From Sphingobacterium sp. (GTDB lineage: Bacteria; Bacteroidota; Bacteroidia; Sphingobacteriales; Sphingobacteriaceae), in NCBI GenBank assembly GCA_031277685.1, contig JAITLV010000126.1, positions 228,180-292,179 of the forward strand: DNA of 64,000 nt. The letters are read 5' to 3'. Numbering within the stretch: position 1 is the first letter of the stretch; each line of letters begins with the position of its first letter. The position numbers were made by a program, and so were the translations under genes. Of this stretch, positions 9,263-18,232 are shown piece by piece. The notes beneath the pieces are model-generated. The model did no database searches and was not told the origin of the DNA. It saw only the letters and a program-made list of their open reading frames with translations.

Positions 9263-10081
9263 ATGAAAATAGGAATCACCTTTCTTTTATTGGCACTCTT
9301 CTTCTCCGTTAGTGCCCAAAACATCATCCACCGACAAGTCTACAGTGCCAACATGCACAAAAACATAGACGCAATCATCGTAACTCCTGACCTACAGCAA
9401 GGTGTGCGTTATAAAACCGTATATATCTTACATGGTTACAGTGGTAATCCCATGAGAACAATTGAACAGGACATCCCCGATTTACTAAAAAAAGCCATGG
9501 ATTTCCAAACGATTTATATTATCCCAGACGGAAATTACAATTCCTGGTATGTCGATAGTCCCTTGGAGGCCCAGCTGCAATACAGCACTTTTATTGGAAA
9601 CGAGCTCATCAATTATATCGATCAGCATTTCCCAACAAAGGCAAATAGAACTGCAAGAGGCTTACTTGGATGGAGTATGGGCGGATATGGTGCACTGCAT
9701 ATCGGTGTTGCTTATCCCAAGGTCTTTTCCCTCGTCGGAAGTTCCTGTGGCGCTATTGATTTTGACCGTTTTGGCGAGGGGTATCAGGCTTATCAGGTTG
9801 ACAAGGTACTCGGTGCGTTAAAAGATTTATCCCCAAGTTTTCGAATCTATGACAATGTAGGCAAAATGATCCATAGTGGACAACGCTATATATTGGATTG
9901 TGGAACTGAAGACACCCAAATGCTGGAGATGAACCGATCGCTGCACCAGCAGTTAACAACCCAAAAGATCAACCATCTTTATATCGAGTCTCCAGGTGGC
10001 CACGATAGCGCTTACTGGCACAAATCACTGGTTAATCAATTGGTTCTTTTTCAACATTATTTTGGCCATGAAGGATTATAA
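9263..10081 (+). CDS. Secreted esterase, esterase D / S-formylglutathione hydrolase-like alpha/beta hydrolase
   Basis: 272 residues with a signal peptide (1-18, ending VSAQ). The alpha/beta hydrolase core shows an oxyanion segment near YILHGYSGN, the nucleophile elbow GWSMGGYGA (Ser near residue 138), an acidic residue in LDCGTEDT (near 214-217) and the catalytic His in PGGHDSAYW (near 246). This is the PF00756 family, which includes tributyrin esterases, feruloyl esterases and mycolyltransferases. An acyl ester of sugar or lipid is a likely substrate but cannot be named. The stop codon overlaps the start of the next gene by 14 bases, so the two are translationally coupled. Confidence 0.9.
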   Translation: MKIGITFLLLALFFSVSAQNIIHRQVYSANMHKNIDAIIVTPDLQQGVRYKTVYILHGYSGNPMRTIEQDIPDLLKKAMDFQTIYIIPDGNYNSWYVDSPLEAQLQYSTFIGNELINYIDQHFPTKANRTARGLLGWSMGGYGALHIGVAYPKVFSLVGSSCGAIDFDRFGEGYQAYQVDKVLGALKDLSPSFRIYDNVGKMIHSGQRYILDCGTEDTQMLEMNRSLHQQLTTQKINHLYIESPGGHDSAYWHKSLVNQLVLFQHYFGHEGL

Positions 10082-10928
10082 GTCTATTCTTTTTGTTTCC
10101 GCAGGAGCCTGCAGCTACGGCCTACTGGCTACACTGGTCAAATATGCCAATCAATTGGGTATACATACCAGTGTGTTGACCTTTTTACAATTCTTGATAG
10201 GCTTCCTGTGTTTGCTGGGACTACATTATTTTTCAAAATCAACAATGCAAGTGGTAAGCTTGAGCGCAAAATTAAAACTAACTGCCTGGGGGACTTCCCT
10301 GGGCTTGACGTCAACACTGTATTACCTCGCCATACAATACATACCTGTATCTGTGGGAATTATCCTACTCATGCAATCCATTTGGATAAGCTTAATCGTT
10401 GAGGCACTGATCAGAAAGCAAATTCCTTCAAGAGCAAAGATAATAGGTGTCATTATCGTCTTATTGGGAACCGCCCTCTCAACCAATATCTTCGCAGAAC
10501 AACATGCTTTGGACATAAGAGGTCTTCTACTGGGGTTTGGAGCCGGCATCAGTTATGCTGTTGCTATTTTTTCATCCAGCAACATCGCCAATCAGCTACC
10601 AAGCCCCGTCAGAAGTCTGTTTTTGGTACTCGGTGGCCTCCTGTTGATCATGTTTTTTTGGAATGTGCATATTGTCCAGCAGATGACACTCAAGGCTTTA
10701 CCTTGGGGAGTGATCATTGCCTTATTTGGTACAGTCCTGCCCCCACTTTTCTTTACCAGAGGTATTCCCAAAACTGGTATCGCTTTAGGAAATATCATTT
10801 CCAGCCTAGAGATTCCCATATCTACCATCTCCGCTGTCTTATTACTGCATGAGGTCGTCTCGGGAATTCAGTGGGCCGGCATCATACTCATCTTACTTGC
10901 CGTCACCGTTATCAATCTCCGAAAATAA
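10068..10928 (+). CDS. EamA/DMT-family transporter
   Basis: The start at ATG 10068 (MKDYKSILF) is chosen over upstream in-frame starts that lie inside the esterase gene. The 286-residue product has about ten hydrophobic helices in two repeated halves, as in the drug/metabolite transporter superfamily; LGTALSTNI and LFGTVLPPLFFTRGI are typical EamA segments. It overlaps the esterase by 14 bases. Exported substrate unknown; amino acids and nucleosides are common in this family. Confidence 0.92.
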   Translation: MKDYKSILFVSAGACSYGLLATLVKYANQLGIHTSVLTFLQFLIGFLCLLGLHYFSKSTMQVVSLSAKLKLTAWGTSLGLTSTLYYLAIQYIPVSVGIILLMQSIWISLIVEALIRKQIPSRAKIIGVIIVLLGTALSTNIFAEQHALDIRGLLLGFGAGISYAVAIFSSSNIANQLPSPVRSLFLVLGGLLLIMFFWNVHIVQQMTLKALPWGVIIALFGTVLPPLFFTRGIPKTGIALGNIISSLEIPISTISAVLLLHEVVSGIQWAGIILILLAVTVINLRK

Positions 10929-10932
10929 ATGC

Positions 10933-10983
10933 AAAAGGATTCTCCATGTTGTTATTCACGATCAGTACATGGAGGATCCTTTT
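10933..10983. terminator. Bidirectional intrinsic terminator
   Basis: AAAAGGATTCTCCATGT (10933-10949) pairs with ACATGGAGGATCCTTTT (10967-10983), a 17-base stem with one G-U pair and a 17-base loop. It lies between the convergent EamA gene and the small membrane protein gene and ends inside the latter's stop codon. Confidence 0.8.
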
Positions 10984-11399
10984 CAGCTTCCGTTGCGCAA
11001 TGATTTAGTAAATTTATAATACTCCCATAAAATTAAACTGCAGATGGGTACCGTTGTCGCCAACACATGCAAAAGTCCAAATACATCTGACATCCCCTGC
11101 TCTAAGACAAACAAATAACATAAAAATATGATCAGCCCAAAAGGCAGCAATGTAAAGGATAGAAATACACAGAAGCGATTACTTCTAAAGCGTGAATTGA
11201 TGTTTAGAAAAATCCCCAAGGTGAGTAGACAAATACATAAAACACAAAAGGATAACAGCAGTTCGGTAAACCAAGGCATATAACAGCGTGCCCGTTTTGC
11301 GGCTAAATTATTAGCCTGTAGTACTGCAGTCAGTATAAAGGTAGACAGGATGCTAAATCCTGTAATCCTCAAAAAGATATTAGCCAATTGTTTTTTCAT
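10983..11399 (-). CDS. Small four-helix membrane protein of unknown function
   Basis: 138 residues from ATG 11399 (MKKQLANIF); an ATG at 11429 in the same frame is possible but adds a polar, unlikely leader. Four hydrophobic segments are visible at about residues 8-28, 43-66, 75-98 and 105-125. The family is not recognised. The gene stands alone, convergent with the EamA gene. The Cys residues are scattered and suggest no metal site. Confidence 0.65.
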   Translation of the reverse strand: MKKQLANIFLRITGFSILSTFILTAVLQANNLAAKRARCYMPWFTELLLSFCVLCICLLTLGIFLNINSRFRSNRFCVFLSFTLLPFGLIIFLCYLFVLEQGMSDVFGLLHVLATTVPICSLILWEYYKFTKSLRNGS

Positions 11400-11710
11400 A
11401 TTGCTCTCCTGACCATTTTGCGCCAGCACTACACTTTGCTTTCGTCAGCATTTCCAAACAGATCATTCAGCGCAATTATTCTTTAAAATTCCCCCAGTTA
11501 CCATCCGTAAGGCTTAGTTAACTTTTTTCAATCTTACTCAAAGGTGCACATTATTCCAAAACTAAAAAACAACAACAAACATTCGTAGCTACACAACTTA
11601 AATTTAGCTACTTGCCCTCAATATCCGACCTGTTCAAATAAAAAATACTTTTTTTATTTTTTTACTAAGGTTTCTTATCCAGATTCCGTATCTATCTAAA
11701 ATTATAAACC
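11400..11710. other. Promoter region upstream of fecR
   Basis: 311 AT-rich bases between the divergent membrane protein and fecR. GTAGCTA (11585-11591) and TAGCTAC (11605-11611) form a perfect 7-base inverted repeat with a 13-base spacer. No ECF sigma gene, which usually sits here in Bacteroidota PULs, is present, and no clear TAnnTTTG promoter was found. Confidence 0.4.
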
Positions 11711-12883
11711 ATGAGGCTAACAGCGGATATCAAGCAACTGATTATAAAATGCATAAACGGTAATTTATCGCCAATAGAAAAGAATGCATTGACGTCCTGG
11801 TTAGCGGAGTCGCCCGAGCATCGTGCTTATCTTGACGACTTGTTGCAAAAAGAGTATCTGATGCGGGATCTAAAGCAGTGGGTTTCACTCCAAGAATCAG
11901 AATCAACAGATTGGTCCGAACGGCTCAAAAAAAAGACTTTGGCAACAATCCACGCACAGGATAAACCGATATATATCAATCGGATAAAGAGACTTATCCC
12001 CTATGCTGCGGCATTATGTTGCCTAGTACTCGCAGGATTGATCTATCAATTTGGCCGGAAACCTTCGGCTAGCAGGGTAAATAGAATCGTCCTAAAAGAT
12101 ATCGAGCTGCAGCATAATCATGCTGAAATACGGCTCTCAAATGGAAAGGTAATTCAACTGGATAATAAAAAGGGAGCTTTGATCACTTCCGGCGAGCTGA
12201 AATATGCAGATGGTACCCTGATCCAACCGACTGTTTCAAATGCCAATTTAGTCGCCACAGTCAATACACCTGCAGGCACAATGCTCCAAATTACGTTGGC
12301 TGATGGATCACAGGTCACCCTCAATGCGAAAACATCCTTTAAATATCCGCTGCAATTCACAAAAGATCAGCGCCTTGTGGAAATAGATGGCGAAGCTTAT
12401 TTTAGGGTCGCCAAAAATAAAAAGATCCCCTTCCGTGTCAAGTCAAATGGTCAATTGATTGAAGTAACGGGCACTGAATTTAATGTCAATACCTATTCCG
12501 CGCAAAAAAGTAGCACAACACTGGTTGAAGGTTCTATCAATTTATCCGCCAATGGGCAACAGTTACAGCTTAAACCCAATCAACAGGCAACCTTGTCTGC
12601 GGGACATCTATCACAAAAAAATGTTGACCCACACAATTATGTGGCTTGGATCGACAATAAGTTTTATTTCAATGAGACCGACCTTCATACCGCCCTGCAA
12701 GCTATTGGTCAATGGTATGATCTGCAGATAATTTACAAAAACACCATCAAAGACACTTATTTATATGGCGAAATTCAACGGACAAAAAGTTTATCTGCCG
12801 TACTTGAAATATTAAAAAGAAGTAATATCCAATTTGAATTAATCCAGGAAAATGGAGTTCGTAAACTCCTTGTATCCAATTAA
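11711..12883 (+). CDS. FecR-family anti-sigma factor
   Basis: 390 residues with the usual order: a cytoplasmic N-terminal region (1-90) that would bind an ECF sigma factor, one transmembrane helix (about 96-115), a periplasmic FecR domain (about 170-285; TPAGTMLQITLADGSQVTLNA) and a C-terminal DUF4974/STN-like domain (about 310-388; FYFNETDLHTALQAIGQWY). It transmits the ligand-bound state of an STN-containing SusC to a sigma factor. The SusC gene 187 bases downstream does carry an STN domain. The adjacent upstream sigma gene normally seen is missing; the nearest is at 21451, beyond the sulfatase genes. Confidence 0.95.
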   Translation: MRLTADIKQLIIKCINGNLSPIEKNALTSWLAESPEHRAYLDDLLQKEYLMRDLKQWVSLQESESTDWSERLKKKTLATIHAQDKPIYINRIKRLIPYAAALCCLVLAGLIYQFGRKPSASRVNRIVLKDIELQHNHAEIRLSNGKVIQLDNKKGALITSGELKYADGTLIQPTVSNANLVATVNTPAGTMLQITLADGSQVTLNAKTSFKYPLQFTKDQRLVEIDGEAYFRVAKNKKIPFRVKSNGQLIEVTGTEFNVNTYSAQKSSTTLVEGSINLSANGQQLQLKPNQQATLSAGHLSQKNVDPHNYVAWIDNKFYFNETDLHTALQAIGQWYDLQIIYKNTIKDTYLYGEIQRTKSLSAVLEILKRSNIQFELIQENGVRKLLVSN

Positions 12884-12953
12884 CCCATTATATAACCATA
12901 AGCTAAATTAGACAAATGAGAAAACCAACCTAACGAAACCAGACCGAGTGGCT

Positions 12954-12990
12954 AAAAAAAAGCCGAATAATGCTTCCAACATTAATCGGC
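12954..12990 (-). terminator. Minus-strand intrinsic terminator between fecR and susC
   Basis: Read on the minus strand, GCCGATTAATG (12990-12980), a 7-base loop, CATTATTCGGC (12972-12962) and then eight T (12961-12954) form a textbook intrinsic terminator with one internal mismatch. On the plus strand the hairpin is followed by no T-tract. Both flanking genes are on the plus strand, so the terminator has no annotated minus-strand gene to serve. Confidence 0.7.
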
Positions 12991-13058
12991 CAATACATTA
13001 GCGATCTCCATTTCTGACAGATTCATCCAATCAGTTTAAAAACAGATTATATCCCTAA
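12954..13058 (-). ncRNA. Candidate cis-antisense RNA over the susC leader
   Basis: A minus-strand -7 element TAAATTTG (complement of 13064-13071, a full match to TAnnTTTG) overlaps the susC start codon. A transcript starting about 7 bases beyond it would run some 100 bases through the fecR-susC gap and end at the intrinsic terminator at 12954-12990. Antisense RNAs in this position are known from Bacteroides fragilis PULs (DonS type). No good -33 TTTG was found at the expected spacing, so the start is uncertain and the RNA is an inference. Confidence 0.4.
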
Positions 13059-13070
13059 TTCAACAAATTT

Positions 13071-16000
13071 ATGAATTTTAAATTTCTTGTCCATAGGAAA
13101 CCTATGACTATGGACATATCCAAACAATGGAAGACCAAAATGAAGCTTAGTGCCCTTTTTACATTTGCTTGTGTTGTCAAACTCTCAGCAGCAGGATATG
13201 CACAATCTATTACCATAGATGCAAACAAAACATCACTCATACAGGTTCTAAGAACCATCCAAAAACAGAGTGGTGTTCCTTTTTTGCTAAATGGCAAAGA
13301 GCTCGCTGGAATAAAAATCGAGGGGCGTGTCAAGAATATGCCCTTAGAGAAGGCAATGACAATACTATTGAAAGACAAACCCATTAGCTGGAGTTTCAAA
13401 GACAATACACTTGTCGTCACAGCAGTAAAAACAAGCGCTCCTGCTATCATCAGTCCTGAAAACTACGCATTTATGCTGCAGACAAGAACTGTCAAAGGCA
13501 ATGTTCATGACAGCCAGGGTAACGTAATTTCAGGCGCAACAATCTCTGTCAAAGGGACAAATAAGGCCACCACAACAGATGCCAGTGGAAATTTCCAGAT
13601 CGATATTAACGATAATAATTCCATACTTATTGTTAAAATGATTGGATTTCAGCCGAAAGAAATCGCTGTAAATACACAAATCTATCTTAACGTTGCACTT
13701 AGTCAACAGATCGATGCACTAGAAGAGGTGGTCATTGTCGGCTATGGCGCTACAAAAAAGAAGGAGCTGATCGGTTCGGTTTCCCAGATCGACGGCAAAC
13801 AGTTGGCTAAACGAACTGTACCACAGCTTGCTCAGGCACTGACCGGGCAAATGCCGGGCGTGACAGTGATCCAACGTTCGGGACAGCCCGGTGCTGCCAA
13901 TAATAGCATACAGATCAGAGGTGTTGGTTCCTTTGGTGCTACTACCGATGCATTCATATTGGTAGACGGTATTCCTACGAATTCTTTCAATGACATTGAT
14001 CCCAACGATGTTGCCTCTATTTCAGTCTTGAAAGATGCCTCGTCAGCAGCGATATATGGTGCACGGGCAGCCAATGGAGTAATTCTTGTTACTACAAAAA
14101 CGGGCGCGGCTGCTGGAAAATTGGCCGTCAATTATAATGGTTATTTTGGTATTCAGAAGCCGACCGCCTTTCCTGAGTTTGTCAACTCCTGGGAATATGC
14201 CAGTCTACTCAATGAAACAACTGCCGGCGGCGGCGGTTACACAGAAGAGGAAATACAAAAATACAAAGACGGATCAGACCCAGATAACTATCCAAATAGT
14301 GACTATATTGGCAGTACCTTCAAATCACAGGCAAGCCAGACTGGGCATAATCTGAACATTTCCAATACGACCGAAAAGATGCAGTACACGCTATCAGCGG
14401 GCTTCCTTAATCAGAAAGGTATTGTTATTAAAAACAATTTTAACAAATACAATGTCCGGCTAAACCTGATTTCCAACCTGAATGATAAACTCAAATTAAC
14501 AACAAGGGTATCAGCAATACAGACCGACACCGATGAACCAGCAGCACCAGCTACCCTCGATTTTTGGAGAATGACCGATATCATCTCTCAAGTCATCCGT
14601 TATCCTGCCACCTATCCGATCCGGATGAGCAATGGTGACTGGGGAGCGGGGAATAACCTGAAGGGAACACCGGTATCTTTTCTAGAAAGTGCCTCCTTTT
14701 ACAAAGAAAAAGTATCCAATATCTCCGGAAATGCTCGATTTGACTGGACTCCAATAGCTGACTTGACACTCTCGGCAATTGGCGGCTATACACAGACCAA
14801 TGGCCGATCCAAATTATTTCGTGCTTCACAGCGAATCAATAGCGCGATCACCCTCGCCCCTTCCAGCCTGGATCAGGGCGCACCTTATACCACCTATAAA
14901 ACATTTCAGGCATTAGCTGACTATAGCAAATCATTCCATGACCATTCCTTCAAAATGCTAGCTGGCTATTCCTTTGAAGAAGGCTACAGTGAGGGTTTAA
15001 CAGCCTTTCGCCAAAATTTCCCAAGCAATGAACTCACCGAGCTCAATATTGGCTCCCCAGAAGGGCAACAAAACTCGGGTACAGCATCTGAATGGGCATT
15101 GGAATCCCTCTTTGGCCGCATCCAATACAATTATGCAAAAAAATACTTGTTAGAGGGGGTTATTCGATACGACGGTTCATCCCGCTTTCCAACCAGCAAA
15201 AGATATGCTATTTTCCCCTCAGTTGCAGCAGGATGGCTGATCAGTGAAGAATCGTTTATAAAAGATAAATTTAACTGGATCAGTGAGCTAAAGTTAAAAG
15301 GATCTTATGGTATTTTAGGTAACCAGAATATAGTGGAAAACCTCTCGACAAGAACAGTTTCAAATTATCCTTATCAAAATATCTTAAATACCGGCTACAA
15401 CTATCCCTTCGGAAATACTATCTCGCCAGGGGTCGCCCGAACCACAATTATAGATCCAAACTTACGTTGGGAATCGACACGAACGGCCGATGCCGGGCTC
15501 GAAATTGCGCTCTTCAAAAACTTATTAACCTTTAGCAGCACCTATTATAACCGTTTTACCTATGATATTTTAGTCAGTCCAGGCTCAAGCGTGTCCAAGG
15601 TTTTAGGTTTTGAAGTGGGTATACAAAATTCTGGGAAATTGAGAAATACAGGCTGGGAGTTTACATTGGGCCACCAGCATAAGATCAATGATTTTTCCTA
15701 TAATGTCAATTTTAACTTCTCCACAGTTAAAAACAAAGTAGTCGATCTGGGTGTTGGCAATATTAACCAATCCAATGGACTGATTGGTAATGGATCCGAT
15801 TTATTCATCGGTTATCCCATACAGACCTATTATGGTTATCAGACAGATGGTTTATTTGTTGATGCCGCCGATGTCGCTTCATGGGCCGATCAGAACAGCA
15901 TCAATCCCAACTCGCAGCCTGGTGATATCCGCTATAAAGATATTAGTGGGCCAGACGGTGTCCCAGATAGCAAAGTGGATGCCACCTATGACCGGACGGT

Positions 16001-16502
16001 TATCGGATCCCGTATCCCCAAATATACCTATGGGCTGAATCTCGGGTTGAATTACAAAGGTTTTGATCTTGGTCTACTGCTTCAGGGTGTAAGCGGTGTT
16101 AAAGGCTTATTGGATAATTATGCAGGATTTGCGCTGACACAAAATGGTAATATCCAGCGATGGCAAGCCGATGGCCGCTGGACTGCCACTAATCCAGATC
16201 GAAATGCAATATATCCACGATTCGAGCAACTGCCTAGTACAGGGAGCCCAAATACACAATCATCGGACTATTGGCTATTGGATGCAAGCTATATCCGTTT
16301 GAAAAATATACAATTGGGTTATGCTATTCCCAAAAATATTCTTGCCAAATGGAAATTATCAGGACTCCGCCTCTATGTAAATGCAGAGAATATTTTTACA
16401 AGCAGCAATTATAGAAAAGGCTGGGATCCGGAGATTAATTCAAGCGGAACCTACTACCCGATTATGCGCAATTTTACATTTGGTGCAAATCTTAGTTTTT
16501 AA
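13071..16502 (+). CDS. SusC-family TonB-dependent receptor with STN signalling domain
   Basis: 1143 residues. After a long signal region (about 1-45, ending AAGYAQ) comes an STN domain (47-121; ITIDANKTSLIQVLRTIQKQ) that contacts FecR, then a carboxypeptidase-like domain (about 142-225; GNVHDSQGNVISGATISVKG), the linker LEEVVIVGYG, a plug (about 235-350; QIRGVGSF, ILVDGIPTN, LKDASSAAIYGARAANGVILVTTK) and the barrel to the C-terminal Phe. The start at 13071 is the most upstream; Met12 and Met24 are alternatives. With SusD it imports an oligosaccharide, here probably sulfated given the two downstream sulfatases. A candidate antisense RNA covers its leader. Confidence 0.95.
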   Translation: MNFKFLVHRKPMTMDISKQWKTKMKLSALFTFACVVKLSAAGYAQSITIDANKTSLIQVLRTIQKQSGVPFLLNGKELAGIKIEGRVKNMPLEKAMTILLKDKPISWSFKDNTLVVTAVKTSAPAIISPENYAFMLQTRTVKGNVHDSQGNVISGATISVKGTNKATTTDASGNFQIDINDNNSILIVKMIGFQPKEIAVNTQIYLNVALSQQIDALEEVVIVGYGATKKKELIGSVSQIDGKQLAKRTVPQLAQALTGQMPGVTVIQRSGQPGAANNSIQIRGVGSFGATTDAFILVDGIPTNSFNDIDPNDVASISVLKDASSAAIYGARAANGVILVTTKTGAAAGKLAVNYNGYFGIQKPTAFPEFVNSWEYASLLNETTAGGGGYTEEEIQKYKDGSDPDNYPNSDYIGSTFKSQASQTGHNLNISNTTEKMQYTLSAGFLNQKGIVIKNNFNKYNVRLNLISNLNDKLKLTTRVSAIQTDTDEPAAPATLDFWRMTDIISQVIRYPATYPIRMSNGDWGAGNNLKGTPVSFLESASFYKEKVSNISGNARFDWTPIADLTLSAIGGYTQTNGRSKLFRASQRINSAITLAPSSLDQGAPYTTYKTFQALADYSKSFHDHSFKMLAGYSFEEGYSEGLTAFRQNFPSNELTELNIGSPEGQQNSGTASEWALESLFGRIQYNYAKKYLLEGVIRYDGSSRFPTSKRYAIFPSVAAGWLISEESFIKDKFNWISELKLKGSYGILGNQNIVENLSTRTVSNYPYQNILNTGYNYPFGNTISPGVARTTIIDPNLRWESTRTADAGLEIALFKNLLTFSSTYYNRFTYDILVSPGSSVSKVLGFEVGIQNSGKLRNTGWEFTLGHQHKINDFSYNVNFNFSTVKNKVVDLGVGNINQSNGLIGNGSDLFIGYPIQTYYGYQTDGLFVDAADVASWADQNSINPNSQPGDIRYKDISGPDGVPDSKVDATYDRTVIGSRIPKYTYGLNLGLNYKGFDLGLLLQGVSGVKGLLDNYAGFALTQNGNIQRWQADGRWTATNPDRNAIYPRFEQLPSTGSPNTQSSDYWLLDASYIRLKNIQLGYAIPKNILAKWKLSGLRLYVNAENIFTSSNYRKGWDPEINSSGTYYPIMRNFTFGANLSF

Positions 16503-16522
16503 ACCCTTTAATATTCCCTAAC

Positions 16523-18178
16523 ATGATACACATAAGCTATAAAAATATAAAATTGGCATTTTGTATACTAGTTGTCTCCAGCCTATCTATGAGCTGCAAA
16601 AAACAGCTGGATACAAACCCGCTGGATAGATTTGCCAATGACACATTCTGGAGCAGTGAGACCAATGCCCGACTCGCAATAACAGGCCTATATAAAGGTG
16701 AAATTCAAGCAAATAAACTTGCTGAATTCAACCCTTCAGACTGGTGGTCTTATCATGGATTACTCTACCTTGAGTTTGCCTCCGACAATGCCTATGACCG
16801 TCGTGGGGATAATTCGGCCTTCAATAAATTATCTGATGGTACACTGACAAATAATGTTGGGATATTGTCCGAATATTGGAAACAGTCTTACAAAAGAATT
16901 GCCCGCGCAAACTTCTTTTTGGAAAATGTGGACAAAGCTCCTATTTCCGCCGACCTACTGGCCCGTTTTAAGGCCGAAGCCCGTTTTATCCGCGCCTGTC
17001 AGTATTTCTATCTGTCGCAGTATTGGGGCGACGTTCCCTTGGTTACCAAAACGTTAACCGCTGCCGAAGCCAATCAGGTAACTAAAAATAAAAAACAAGA
17101 ACTGGTTGCCTTTGTCGAACGTGAATTACAGGAAGCTGCTGCCGATCTTCCGAGCTATGGTAAACTGCCAGCAGCCGAACGCGGTCGCGCGACTAAGCAA
17201 GCTGCTTATGCTTTTCTGGGCCGTCTGCAATTGGCGGAAAAGGCTTACGCTGCAGCCATCAAAACGTACGAAAATATCATCAACGCTAATGAAAATAGCA
17301 TTGATCCCACCTATTCAAGTCTTTTTGATGGCAGCAATGAATCCAGCAAGGAAATTATTTTTGCGACGCAATACCTTGTAGATCTTGCGGGCAATGGAAT
17401 GTTTCAACACAATTTTCCAGCAATTGCTGGGGGGTGGCACCTCCATTGTCCATTAGGAAGTTTAGTGGAAAGCTATGCCTTCAATGACGGGACAGCTTTT
17501 TCCTATACTGATGCCCGATATAATGCCCAGCAAATCACCCAAAATCGAGACCCTAGATTGGGATTTACGGTTATCAGCAATGGGGACCGTTTCAAAAACC
17601 TTCGCTATACCTCGCACCCAGATTCTACGTTGTCCATTGACCAGTTGACTACGACCAAACAGGCCACCCGCACAGGCTATGGTCTGCGCAAGTTTAATGA
17701 TGAAAATTTTAGCGGGAACCTGCAGAACTCCGGGACAGATCTTCCTATTATCCGCTATGCGGAGGTACTGTTGAGCTATCTGGAAGCTAAACTTGAAAAC
17801 GGTGATCCAATCACAGCCGAACTATTGGATAAAACCATCAATGCGGTACGACGACGCAGCAGCGTCAATATGCCGCCAATCAGCGTCGCTAGCATCAGCA
17901 CGATCCGCTCGACACTACGGAATGAAAGACGGGTGGAGCTGGCTTTAGAAGGTATTCGTTATTGGGATCTGCTACGTTGGGATACAGCAAAAGATGTCTT
18001 AAACGGCGATTTCTATGGAGCCCCATTTCCCAATGCCAAAAATATTCGCGTGAAAGCTGGTGCTAGCCGAGACAGCTTTAGCCGTTGGTATGTAACGAAA
18101 AAATCCTTCAGGGCAGGCCAGGATAATCATTGGCCGATTCCCCAAAGTGAAATTGATATCAATCCAAATTTAAAATAG
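16523..18178 (+). CDS. SusD/RagB-family glycan-binding lipoprotein
   Basis: 551 residues, 20 bases after susC. A lipoprotein signal ends LSMSC (Cys near residue 25) followed by KKQLDTNP, the standard SusD start. TPR-like helical segments follow (YWKQSYKRIARANFFLENVD; EARFIRACQYFYLSQYWGDVPLV), and the C-terminal SusD region has RRVELALEGIRYWDLLRWDTA and ends with WPIPQSEIDINPNLK. It caps the SusC barrel at the cell surface and binds the glycan. A hairpin at 18182-18214 separates it from the sulfatase genes. Confidence 0.96.
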   Translation: MIHISYKNIKLAFCILVVSSLSMSCKKQLDTNPLDRFANDTFWSSETNARLAITGLYKGEIQANKLAEFNPSDWWSYHGLLYLEFASDNAYDRRGDNSAFNKLSDGTLTNNVGILSEYWKQSYKRIARANFFLENVDKAPISADLLARFKAEARFIRACQYFYLSQYWGDVPLVTKTLTAAEANQVTKNKKQELVAFVERELQEAAADLPSYGKLPAAERGRATKQAAYAFLGRLQLAEKAYAAAIKTYENIINANENSIDPTYSSLFDGSNESSKEIIFATQYLVDLAGNGMFQHNFPAIAGGWHLHCPLGSLVESYAFNDGTAFSYTDARYNAQQITQNRDPRLGFTVISNGDRFKNLRYTSHPDSTLSIDQLTTTKQATRTGYGLRKFNDENFSGNLQNSGTDLPIIRYAEVLLSYLEAKLENGDPITAELLDKTINAVRRRSSVNMPPISVASISTIRSTLRNERRVELALEGIRYWDLLRWDTAKDVLNGDFYGAPFPNAKNIRVKAGASRDSFSRWYVTKKSFRAGQDNHWPIPQSEIDINPNLK

Positions 18179-18181
18179 TAT

Positions 18182-18214
18182 ATTGGGTGTCGTCAACAAA
18201 AGACGGCACCCAAT
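18182..18214 (+). promoter_or_regulatory. Intercistronic hairpin between susD and the sulfatases
   Basis: ATTGGGTGTCGTC (18182-18194) pairs with GACGGCACCCAAT (18202-18214) with one G-U pair and a 7-base loop. No T-tract follows. It lies 4 bases after the susD stop and 18 bases before the sulfatase start, so it may partly attenuate or stabilise the transcript and set a lower level of sulfatase than of SusCD. Confidence 0.6.
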
Positions 18215-18232
18215 TCAACGTATTTGCAAAAT

